Below, piece by piece: positions 1 through 5,639 of a stretch of DNA of 6,201 bases; position 1 is the first letter of the stretch, and the number at the start of each line of letters is the position of its first letter. The notes under the pieces are model-generated. The model was not told the DNA's origin. It saw only the letters and a list, made by a program, of their open reading frames with translations, and ran no database searches. The DNA is from JAMCRM01 sp041685075. Lineage in GTDB: Bacteria > Acidobacteriota > Terriglobia > Bryobacterales > Bryobacteraceae. The DNA lies in the NCBI GenBank assembly GCA_041685075.1, contig JAWLGN010000315.1, positions 1 to 6,201 of the forward strand, given 5' to 3'. The translations under genes and the position numbers were made by a program.

Positions 1-995
1 AAGGGGTCCTGCGCGGTGAGGCTCCAGCCGGAGGTCTGGCTGTGGGTGCGCAGCGCCAGCGACTTCGGGTTCTTGGGCTTGAAGCCGCTGACAATCTTAG
101 CCCACAGCAGCCGGGCCGCGCGCATCTTGGCCATCTCCATGAAGAAGTTCATCCCGATGTCCCAGAAGAAGGAGATGCGCGGCGCAAAGCTGTCGATATC
201 CAGGCCCGCGGCGATGCCGGTGCGCACGTAATCCAGCCCGTCGGCCAGCGTATAGGCCAGCTCCAGGTCGGCCGTGGCCCCGGCTTCCTGCATGTGATAG
301 CCGCTCACGCTGATGCAGTTGAAGCGGGGCATCTTTTCCGCGCAGTAGCGGAAGATGTGGCCGATGATCCGCATGGAGGGTTCCGGCGGATAGATGTACG
401 TGTTGCGGACCATGAACTCTTTCAGGATGTCGTTCTGGATGGTGCCGCTGAGCTTCTCCGGGGGCACGCCCTGCTCCTCGGCGGCCACGATGTAAAAGGC
501 CATCACCGGGAGCACGGCGCCGTTCATCGTCATCGAGACGGACATGCGGTCGAGCGGGATCCCGTCAAAGAGAACCTTCATGTCCTCGACGGAATCAATG
601 GCCACCCCGGCCTTACCCACGTCGCCGACGACGCGCTCATGGTCCGAATCGTAACCGCGGTGCGTGGCCAGGTCGAAGGCCACCGAGAGACCCTTCTGTC
701 CCGCGGCCAGGTTGCGCCGGTAGAAGGCGTTCGACTCCTCGGCGGTGGAGAAGCCGGCGTACTGCCGGATGGTCCACGGCCGCATGGCGTACATCGTGGA
801 GTAGGGCCCCCGCAGGTAGGGCGGGATGCCGGCGGCGTACTCCAGGTGCTCCAGACTCTCCAGGTCCTGGCGCGTGAACCACGGCCGCAGCGGGATGTGT
901 TCCGGGGCCAGCCATTCGCTTTCGGCCGGCGGCGCGGCGGGAGCGGCGGGCGCCGCTTCCGCCCGGTAGTCGATCTTGGTGAAATCCGGCTTCAT
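1..995 (-). CDS. mutB: Methylmalonyl-CoA mutase large (catalytic) subunit, N-terminal part (3' end outside window)
   Basis: The frame is open from ATG 995 to the left edge: 331 full codons, with the rest of the protein, including the cobalamin-binding domain, beyond the window. Start MKPDFTKIDYRAEAAPAA, then the substrate-binding TIM barrel. The sequence is almost canonical: LRGPYSTMYAMRPWTIRQYAG (61-81), KGLSVAFDLATHRGYDSDH (101-119), MSVSMTMNGAVLP (151-163), GTIQNDILKEFMVRNTYIYPP (184-204), SVSGYHMQEAGATADLELAYT (229-249), SFFWDIGMNFFMEMAKMRAARLLWA (275-299) and LRTHSQTSGWSLTAQDP (315-331). By a constant offset of ten, Tyr79, Arg197 and His234 match Tyr89, Arg207 and His244 of the Propionibacterium enzyme, so substrate binding and radical control look intact. 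Isobutyryl-CoA or ethylmalonyl-CoA mutases are related, but the active-site residues, the paired small subunit and the adjacent epimerase favour methylmalonyl-CoA. It overlaps the small subunit by four bases. Confidence 0.96.
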   Translation of the reverse strand, partial: MKPDFTKIDYRAEAAPAAPAAPPAESEWLAPEHIPLRPWFTRQDLESLEHLEYAAGIPPYLRGPYSTMYAMRPWTIRQYAGFSTAEESNAFYRRNLAAGQKGLSVAFDLATHRGYDSDHERVVGDVGKAGVAIDSVEDMKVLFDGIPLDRMSVSMTMNGAVLPVMAFYIVAAEEQGVPPEKLSGTIQNDILKEFMVRNTYIYPPEPSMRIIGHIFRYCAEKMPRFNCISVSGYHMQEAGATADLELAYTLADGLDYVRTGIAAGLDIDSFAPRISFFWDIGMNFFMEMAKMRAARLLWAKIVSGFKPKNPKSLALRTHSQTSGWSLTAQDP

Positions 996-1013
996 TGGTT
1001 GCTGCTCACTCCC
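992..1013 (-). promoter_or_regulatory. Mutase small / large subunit junction: Shine-Dalgarno and ATGA overlap
   Basis: The purine-rich GGGAGTGAG (1013-1005) precedes ATG 995 by nine bases from its last G. The small-subunit stop TGA (994-992) overlaps the large-subunit start as ATGA. This coupling fits two subunits needed 1:1. It shares CAACCAATGA with the junction at 2755-2764. Confidence 0.65.
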
Positions 1014-2758
1014 AGGCGCTCCTGCCAGGCGCGCAACGTTTCGGCGGCATCGGCGCGCACGTGCACGAAGTCCGCCACCCCGGCTTCGCGCAGCGCCGGT
1101 ACGGTATCTTTCGGGAAGCCCGCGACGATCACGGGTACGCGCGCACGCGGGCAGACCACCCGCGCGATCTCCGGGTACTCCTCGTCGGAACTGCACAGCA
1201 CCACGGCATCGGCGCCTTCGGCGGCTGCGCGTTCCGCCGCCGCGGCGGAATCGGTAAAGGTTTCGATGCGGACGTCAAACCCCGCGCAGCGGAACAGGTT
1301 GGCGCTGAAGTTCGAGCGCGCCGACCGCATCACCGGGTTGCCGATTTCCATCAGCAGGAAGACCGGTACGCGGCCGCCCGCGGCGGCATGACGCTCCGTG
1401 CGCAGCCGGATCTCTTCGAAGACCTCCGCCGCGCGCGGGGTAATGCGATCCTCCGGCTCGCGCGCCAGGCGTTCGAGGGCGCGATCCTGCGCATCGGGGT
1501 ACTGGTTGGTTCCCACGATGGTGCGGCGCCGCGAGGAGACGGCGGCCTCCTTGTTCGTCCGGGAGCGCGCGATGGCCGCGGAGATGGTGCCATCGGCCCA
1601 GGCCTTGCGGAAGCCGCCGGCGCTCTCCACCTCCTGCATGAGGCGCCATGCTTCGCGCGCCAGCGCATCGGTGAGCACCTCGACGTAATACGAGCCGCCG
1701 GCCGGATCCACCGCGCGGTCCAGCCAGGCCTCATGCTTGAGAATCAGTTGCGTGTTGCGCGCCAGCCTGCGGCTGAAATCTTCCGTTTCCCGGTACGCCA
1801 GGTCGAACGGCGCCACCCAGAGAGAATCGCAGCCGCCCATGGCGGCCGACATGGCCTCGGTGGTGCCGCGCAGCAGGTTGGAGTAGGGGTCGTAGATGGT
1901 CTTGTTCCACAGGGAGCTGCGGGAATGGATCACCGCGCGGGCGTCTTCCTTTGGCACGCCGAACGCCTCGGCCGCGCGGGCCCACAGGAGCCTCGCGGCG
2001 CGCAGCTTGGAGATTTCGAAGAAGAAACTGGAGCCGGCGGAAAAGGCGAAGGCGAGGACACGGGCTGCCTTGGCAGCCGGCATGCCCAACCCGGTGAGCG
2101 CTTCCATGTAGGCGATGGCCGCGGCCAGCCCGTAGCCCAGCTCCTGGACCGCGGTGGCGCCGACGTCGCCGAAGGCGTGCGCCCGCACCAGCACGGGCCG
2201 GAAAGCCGGAGCGCGCTCCGCCAGAATCCCGATCTCCGCGTCGGGCGTCTCGCCCTCGGGCAGGGGATCGTAGTCCAGCGATCCCTCCAGGTTGTGCGGC
2301 AGCGACCGGGCCAGCAGCGGCAGCAGCGCGCCCGCCTGCGCCCCGGCGGCGAAATGCACCGGGCAGTCGAGATCCGCGGTCAATCGCGCCACGTCCTCGG
2401 GGCTCGAAAGCTGCAGCCCGCCCGGCGCGATGACGAATTCGATCTCTTCGGCTCCGGCGGCCAGCGCCTGGCCGGCCTGCTGCCGCGCCTCCTCGATACC
2501 GGTTGCCCGCACCGTCTCGCGGATGCGCCACTGGTTGGAAGCGCGGGCCCCGCGCCGGTAGGGAAACGCTCCCGGCGCTACATCCACCGCCAGTCCGGCC
2601 AGGTCTTCGGAGCGATAGTAGGGCTTGACCGCGATCCCTTCGTCGCTCCGCCACACCAGCTTCTTGTTGTAATCGGCGCCTTTCAGGTCCTTGTGGATGA
2701 CTTCTTCCCACTGGGCCGTCGAAACCGGGGGAAACTCTTCGAGAAGCCTGTCGCTCAT
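992..2758 (-). CDS. mutA: Methylmalonyl-CoA mutase small (non-catalytic) subunit
   Basis: A complete 588-aa protein, somewhat shorter than the Propionibacterium small subunit (about 640 aa). It pairs with the large subunit downstream to form the B12-dependent mutase (methylmalonyl-CoA to succinyl-CoA). Signature segments: a start region WEEVIHKDLKGADYNKKLVW (17-36), DEGIAVKPYYRSEDL, a TIM-barrel-like body with SSFFFEISKLRAARLLWARAA (243-263), RNTQLILKHEAW (334-345) and DPAGGSYYVE (351-360). A C-terminal Rossmann-like B12-domain relic spans about 464-588. The residue aligned with the catalytic His of the large subunit (GYHMQEAGAT) is Ala195 (AHAFGDVGAT). The cobalamin motif DxHxxG is replaced by an EIGNPVMRSA segment near 471. 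Both losses are usual for this subunit, so it is structural rather than catalytic. It starts by ATGA overlap with the epimerase and ends by ATGA overlap with the large subunit. Confidence 0.96.
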   Translation of the reverse strand: MSDRLLEEFPPVSTAQWEEVIHKDLKGADYNKKLVWRSDEGIAVKPYYRSEDLAGLAVDVAPGAFPYRRGARASNQWRIRETVRATGIEEARQQAGQALAAGAEEIEFVIAPGGLQLSSPEDVARLTADLDCPVHFAAGAQAGALLPLLARSLPHNLEGSLDYDPLPEGETPDAEIGILAERAPAFRPVLVRAHAFGDVGATAVQELGYGLAAAIAYMEALTGLGMPAAKAARVLAFAFSAGSSFFFEISKLRAARLLWARAAEAFGVPKEDARAVIHSRSSLWNKTIYDPYSNLLRGTTEAMSAAMGGCDSLWVAPFDLAYRETEDFSRRLARNTQLILKHEAWLDRAVDPAGGSYYVEVLTDALAREAWRLMQEVESAGGFRKAWADGTISAAIARSRTNKEAAVSSRRRTIVGTNQYPDAQDRALERLAREPEDRITPRAAEVFEEIRLRTERHAAAGGRVPVFLLMEIGNPVMRSARSNFSANLFRCAGFDVRIETFTDSAAAAERAAAEGADAVVLCSSDEEYPEIARVVCPRARVPVIVAGFPKDTVPALREAGVADFVHVRADAAETLRAWQERLGVSSNQ

Positions 2759-2770
2759 TGGTTGGCTCCC
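2755..2770 (-). promoter_or_regulatory. Epimerase / mutase small subunit junction: Shine-Dalgarno and ATGA overlap
   Basis: GGGAG (2770-2766) lies seven bases before ATG 2758. The start codon overlaps the epimerase stop as ATGA (2758-2755), which implies translational coupling. The last ten bases, CAACCAATGA, recur exactly at the next junction. Confidence 0.7.
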
Positions 2771-3219
2771 GGATCTTCCACGATCTCGATCAGCACGCCG
2801 AACGGCGCATCCTCTCGCGACTTCGGATGAACGAAGAACACCGTAGTCCCGCGCGAGCCCTTGCGCGGCGCCGCGTCAATCAACCGGAAGCCGTTAGCTT
2901 TCATGTGGTCGAAGGCCGCCTGCGCGCTCTCGACACGAAAGGCCACGTGCGCCAGCCCGCCGCGGCCGCCGTTGCGGTCGATGAGCTTCTGCACGGGCGA
3001 ATCGGGCGTGAGCGGCTCGAGCAACTGCACCAGGTTGGGTCCGTCGCCGACGCGTAACAGCGCCTCCCGCACCTGGTCGCCGCCATAGACCTCCTCGCGA
3101 TGCACTTCGCGGAACCCCAGCAGTTCGTAGGCCCGCACCTGAGCGTCCAACTCGCCCTGCCGCACCGCGATCGCTACGTGATCGACAAACTGGAACCCCG
3201 GTACCCCGGTTGCATCCAT
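2755..3219 (-). CDS. mce: Methylmalonyl-CoA epimerase (VOC / glyoxalase-like family)
   Basis: A complete 154-aa protein, slightly longer than the usual 135-150 aa. It interconverts (S)- and (R)-methylmalonyl-CoA, linking the biotin enzyme product to the mutase substrate. Two vicinal-oxygen-chelate modules are visible: VDHVAIAV (12-19) with YELLGFREVHRE, and GGLAHVAFRVES (87-98) with the strand VLIEIVE near the end. The expected metal ligands are all present: His14, Gln65 (NLVQLLEP), His91 and Glu145. The terminal VFFVHPKSREDAPFGVLIEIVE is typical of the family. Context is decisive: it lies 16 bp after the biotin carrier and overlaps the mutase small subunit by four bases (ATGA). Another VOC enzyme is possible in principle, but the four ligands together with the neighbouring mutase make this unlikely. 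Confidence 0.95.
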   Translation of the reverse strand: MDATGVPGFQFVDHVAIAVRQGELDAQVRAYELLGFREVHREEVYGGDQVREALLRVGDGPNLVQLLEPLTPDSPVQKLIDRNGGRGGLAHVAFRVESAQAAFDHMKANGFRLIDAAPRKGSRGTTVFFVHPKSREDAPFGVLIEIVEDPGANQ

Positions 3220-3230
3220 GGCTGTTGTAT

Positions 3231-3238
3231 CTCCCTTA
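3231..3238 (-). promoter_or_regulatory. Ribosome binding site of the epimerase gene, built on the biotin carrier stop codon
   Basis: TAAGGGAG on the minus strand joins the carrier stop codon TAA to a Shine-Dalgarno element, 11 bases before ATG 3219. The spacing is slightly long. A second ATG at 3215 is out of frame with the epimerase, so 3219 is kept as the start. Confidence 0.55.
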
Positions 3239-3640
3239 TTCGAACTCGACCAGCACCTGGCCCACTGTGACGCCTTCGCCCGGTTCCACCGTGACGGATT
3301 TCACCACGCCATCGACCGGCGAGGTGACCGCCGTTTCCATCTTCATCGCCTCCAGCACCAGCAGCGGATCGTTGACCTTGATCTGCTGGCCGACGTGCGT
3401 ATTCACCTGCACCACCACGCCGGCAACCGGGCTGCGGCACACCTTGCTTTCGTCCGCTACCGCCGTGGGCGCGGCGGCCCCGGCCGGAGTAGGACGCGGG
3501 GGAGGCGGCGCCGCGGGCACCGCCGCGGGACCGCGCGGGGAGTAGTACGCGTAGCCGCCCGTGGCGGGAGCGCGCGTTTCCTCCTCGGCCTCCACCTCCA
3601 CCTCGTAGATTTTTCCGTCCACCGTGATCTTCAGCTTCAA
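3236..3640 (-). CDS. Biotin carboxyl carrier protein, transcarboxylase 1.3S-like
   Basis: A 134-aa biotin carrier that shuttles carboxylated biotin between the two carboxyltransferases. The biotinyl domain occupies about residues 66-134 (SPVAGVVVQVNTHVGQQIKVND...), with the canonical site EAMKME at 97-102. Lys100 is the biotinylated residue, about 34 residues from the C-terminus as usual. The N-terminus MKLKITVDGKIYEVEVE closely resembles the 1.3S carrier of Propionibacterium transcarboxylase (which starts MKLKVTVNG), where this segment contacts the 12S and 5S subunits. Residues about 22-62 are a flexible Ala/Pro/Gly linker with an odd tyrosine cluster (YAYY, 30-33). The start is TTG 3640, chosen because GAGGTGA lies just upstream and the resulting N-terminus matches the family. 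It begins 9 bp after the OadG-like stop and ends at TAA 3236. It could also serve an oxaloacetate or methylmalonyl-CoA decarboxylase. Confidence 0.95.
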   Translation of the reverse strand: MKLKITVDGKIYEVEVEAEEETRAPATGGYAYYSPRGPAAVPAAPPPPRPTPAGAAAPTAVADESKVCRSPVAGVVVQVNTHVGQQIKVNDPLLVLEAMKMETAVTSPVDGVVKSVTVEPGEGVTVGQVLVEFE

Positions 3641-3644
3641 ATTC

Positions 3645-3651
3645 TCACCTC
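3645..3651 (-). promoter_or_regulatory. Strong ribosome binding site for the TTG-started biotin carrier gene
   Basis: GAGGTGA on the minus strand is a long match to the 16S anti-Shine-Dalgarno and lies four bases before the TTG at 3640-3638. It overlaps the OadG-like stop codon TGA (3652-3650). It fixes the start of the carrier at an unusual TTG codon; the protein then begins (M)KLKITVDGK, as expected for a 1.3S-type carrier. Confidence 0.75.
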
Positions 3652-4060
3652 ACTGCCGCGCCAGCCTGTGCGACGCCTGGATAGAGACGCGGCCCTGCTG
3701 CGCCCAGGCGCTCAGGCCGGGACGTACCACACGCACGGCCCGCACGCGAGCCCGCTTGCCTAAGAACGCCGCCACCGCCGCCGAGAGCACCATCAGGACC
3801 TCTTCGGGAATCTCCTCTTCTTCCTTCACTGCCGCTTCCTTCGCCGCCACGGGCGCCGGAGCGGGGACGGGTGCGGGCGCCGCCACTGCCGCCGCCTGCT
3901 GGGGCGGGGCAGGGGCGGGGGCGGGCGCCGGTTCCAGCGCCGCACGCAGTTTCTCGACTTCTCGGCGCACCAGGTACCAGGCCGTCAGGGCGCCCGCGGC
4001 CCAACCTCCTCCCACCGCCAGCGGCACCACCAGGGCCAGCAATCGGTTTCCGTTTCCCAT
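3650..4060 (-). CDS. OadG-like small membrane protein (decarboxylase gamma-subunit type)
   Basis: A 136-aa protein in three parts. Residues about 6-30 form one hydrophobic membrane span (LLALVVPLAVGGGW...), followed by a basic/amphipathic stretch YLVRREVEKLRAAL. Residues about 42-80 are a Pro/Ala repeat linker ending in Lys/Glu. Residues about 82-136 form a small domain, EEEIPEEVLMVLSAAVAAFLGK followed by basic residues and SAWAQQGR, which resembles the C-terminal domain of OadG-family / Na+-pump decarboxylase gamma-type subunits. Known gamma subunits anchor the soluble carboxyltransferase to the membrane pump and help assembly. The probable topology is N-terminus at the membrane with the linker and domain in the cytoplasm. 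Its place between the carboxyltransferase and the carrier gene suggests that it binds that complex. No beta (pump) subunit is visible here. The start is well supported by TAAGGA six bases upstream. Family placement rests on architecture, context and the C-terminal motif; the exact role is inferred. Confidence 0.8.
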   Translation of the reverse strand: MGNGNRLLALVVPLAVGGGWAAGALTAWYLVRREVEKLRAALEPAPAPAPAPPQQAAAVAAPAPVPAPAPVAAKEAAVKEEEEIPEEVLMVLSAAVAAFLGKRARVRAVRVVRPGLSAWAQQGRVSIQASHRLARQ

Positions 4061-4066
4061 ATCGAT

Positions 4067-4072
4067 TCCTTA
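4067..4072 (-). promoter_or_regulatory. Ribosome binding site of the OadG-like gene, built on the 12S-like stop codon
   Basis: On the minus strand the sequence TAAGGA combines the 12S-like stop codon (TAA) with a Shine-Dalgarno core (AAGGA), six bases before ATG 4060. The arrangement suggests that ribosomes terminating on the 12S-like gene restart on the next one. Confidence 0.7.
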
Positions 4073-5626
4073 TAGGGGCATCAGGCCGTGCTTCTTGGGC
4101 GGGCGCAGCTCGCGCTTGGTATGCAGCGCTTCGAGCGCCGCCGCCAGGTACGGCCGCGTCTCGGCCGGCTCGATAACGTCGTCCACCAGCCGGCGGGCCC
4201 CCGCTACGTACGGATTGGCAAAGGCCTTCCGATACTCCTCGATCAATTCCTTCCGGCGGGCGGCCTTATCCTCGGCCTTTTGAATCTCGCGCCGGAAGAC
4301 CACTTCCACGGCACCCTCGGCGCCCATGACCGCAATCTCGGCGGTGGGCCAGGCGAGCACGCGATCCGCCCCCAGATCCTTGCCGCACATCGCCAGGTAC
4401 GCGCCCCCGTAGGCCTTCCGCACGATCACTGTAATCTTGGGGACCGTGGCGGCCGACCACGCAAACAGCAGCTTGGCGCCGTGCCGGATGATGCCGCCGT
4501 ACTCCTGCTGCACACCCGGCATGAAGCCCGGCACGTCCACGAACGTCACCAGCGGGATGTTGAAGGCGTTGCAGAAACGAATGAAGCGCGCCGCCTTATC
4601 GGAAGCGTTGATGTCCAGCACCCCGGCCATGGCGCTCGGCTGGTTGGCCACCACCCCCACGGTCCGCCCGGTGATGCGCCCGAAGCCGATCAGCAGGTTT
4701 TCGGCGTAGGTCTGCTGGACTTCCATGAAATCGCCGTTATCGAGCACCCCGGCGATGACGTTGCGCATGTCGTAGGCCGTCTTGGGGTCCTCCGGCACCA
4801 GGGAGTTCATGCCCGGGTCCGGCTCGGGACGCTCGTCGAACGGCAGTTGCGGCGGGTCCTCCAGGTTGTTCGACGGCAGGAAGCTCAGCAACCGCCGGCA
4901 GGTGTAGATGGCGTCCTCGTCGTCCTCGGCGATGAAGTGCACCACGCCGGAGTACGTCATCTGCGCCACCGGTCCGCCCAACTCCTGGGGGGTCACCACC
5001 TCACCGGTCACCTGCTTGATGACCGACGGCCCGGTGATGAACATCTGGGCGCTTCGGGTCTGGATGATGAAATCGGTCAGGGCCGGGCTGTAGGCCGCGC
5101 CGCCCGCGCACGGCCCGCAGATCAGGGAGATCTGCGGCACCACGCCGGAGAGTTGCACGTTGCGGTAGAAGACGCGTCCGTAGCCCGCCAGGCTGTCGAT
5201 GCCCTCCTGCACGCGCGCGCCGCCGGAGTCGTTAATGAATACGAACGGGGAGCCGGTCTTCAGCGAATAGTCCATCATGGTGGCGATCTTGTCGCTGTGC
5301 ACCTCGCCCGCCGCTCCGCCCGCCACGGTGAAGTCCTGGCTGGCGAGGTGGATCAGCCGCCCATCCATGGTGGCCGCGCCGGTCACGACTCCATCGGCCG
5401 GCAGGTCTTTTTTGTCCATCCCGAACAACACCGAGCGGTGGCGGGCGAACATGCCGATCTCCTGGAAGCTGCCGGCGTCCACCAGCCGGTCGACGCGCTC
5501 CCTCGCGGTAAGCTTGCCGGCGGCGTGCTGCTTGTCGATCCGCTCCTGCCCGCCGCCCGCCTTGATCTGCTCGCGCTTCTGGTTGAGTTCCGCTATCTTC
5601 TCTTGAATCGTCTCCTGGGTCGCCAT
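4070..5626 (-). CDS. mmdA: Acyl-CoA carboxyltransferase subunit, 12S-like (methylmalonyl-CoA carboxyltransferase / propionyl-CoA carboxylase beta / MmdA family)
   Basis: A complete 518-aa protein of normal length for the biotin-dependent CoA carboxyltransferase family (two crotonase-like halves, cytoplasmic). It transfers carboxyl between biotin and propionyl-CoA/methylmalonyl-CoA. Visible landmarks: GKLTARERVDRLVD (37-50), AGGAAGEVHSDK (102-113), the N-half oxyanion-hole segment DSGGARVQEGIDSL (133-146), CGPCAGGAAYSPALTDF (170-186), VDVPGFMPGVQQEYGG (363-378), the C-half GGAYLAM (407-413), AWPTAEIAVMGAEGAVEVVFRREI (425-448) and NPYVAGARRLVDDVI (471-485). The last third resembles the Propionibacterium 12S subunit, including a KKHG tail. 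The substrate-selecting residue (Asp422 in Streptomyces PccB) is Leu411 here. It starts at ATG 5626 after a purine-rich leader and ends with TAA at 4070. Its place between a 5S-like gene and a separate carrier favours transcarboxylase over ATP-dependent carboxylase; propionyl-CoA carboxylase and methylmalonyl-CoA decarboxylase remain possible. Confidence 0.95.
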   Translation of the reverse strand: MATQETIQEKIAELNQKREQIKAGGGQERIDKQHAAGKLTARERVDRLVDAGSFQEIGMFARHRSVLFGMDKKDLPADGVVTGAATMDGRLIHLASQDFTVAGGAAGEVHSDKIATMMDYSLKTGSPFVFINDSGGARVQEGIDSLAGYGRVFYRNVQLSGVVPQISLICGPCAGGAAYSPALTDFIIQTRSAQMFITGPSVIKQVTGEVVTPQELGGPVAQMTYSGVVHFIAEDDEDAIYTCRRLLSFLPSNNLEDPPQLPFDERPEPDPGMNSLVPEDPKTAYDMRNVIAGVLDNGDFMEVQQTYAENLLIGFGRITGRTVGVVANQPSAMAGVLDINASDKAARFIRFCNAFNIPLVTFVDVPGFMPGVQQEYGGIIRHGAKLLFAWSAATVPKITVIVRKAYGGAYLAMCGKDLGADRVLAWPTAEIAVMGAEGAVEVVFRREIQKAEDKAARRKELIEEYRKAFANPYVAGARRLVDDVIEPAETRPYLAAALEALHTKRELRPPKKHGLMPL

Positions 5627-5639
5627 ATCCTTTTCCCCG

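Noticed and set aside
42..1391. Long plus-strand open frame of 449 codons opposite the mutase genes
   Set aside because: It is antisense to the well-matched mutase subunits, has His/Arg/Gly-rich composition without recognisable domains, and spans the junction of two real genes. Such frames are common opposite GC-rich coding DNA.
1731..2711. Minus-strand 326-codon frame inside the mutase small subunit
   Set aside because: It is a shifted frame of the same gene with Arg/Gly-rich low-complexity translation, and the mutase frame is unbroken.
995..2830. Plus-strand open frame of 611 codons, longer than the mutase small subunit that it covers
   Set aside because: The length reflects codon bias of the opposite strand. 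The translation has no family signature, while the minus-strand frame is a clear mutase subunit.
3848..3935. G-rich plus-strand tract considered as a G-quadruplex or regulatory element
   Set aside because: Runs of three or more G are irregular and the tract is fully explained by the Pro/Ala codons of the linker. Nothing else supports a regulatory role.
3624..4283. Plus-strand Ser/Ala/Arg-rich frame of 219 codons over the OadG-like gene
   Set aside because: It is the reverse complement of the Pro/Ala linker region. The apparent repeats come from the linker, and the minus-strand frame has a membrane span, a family-like domain and a good ribosome site.
5627..5639. Gap between the 5S-like and 12S-like genes considered as an internal promoter
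   Set aside because: Only 13 bp lie between stop and start, and they hold just a purine-rich ribosome-binding region.
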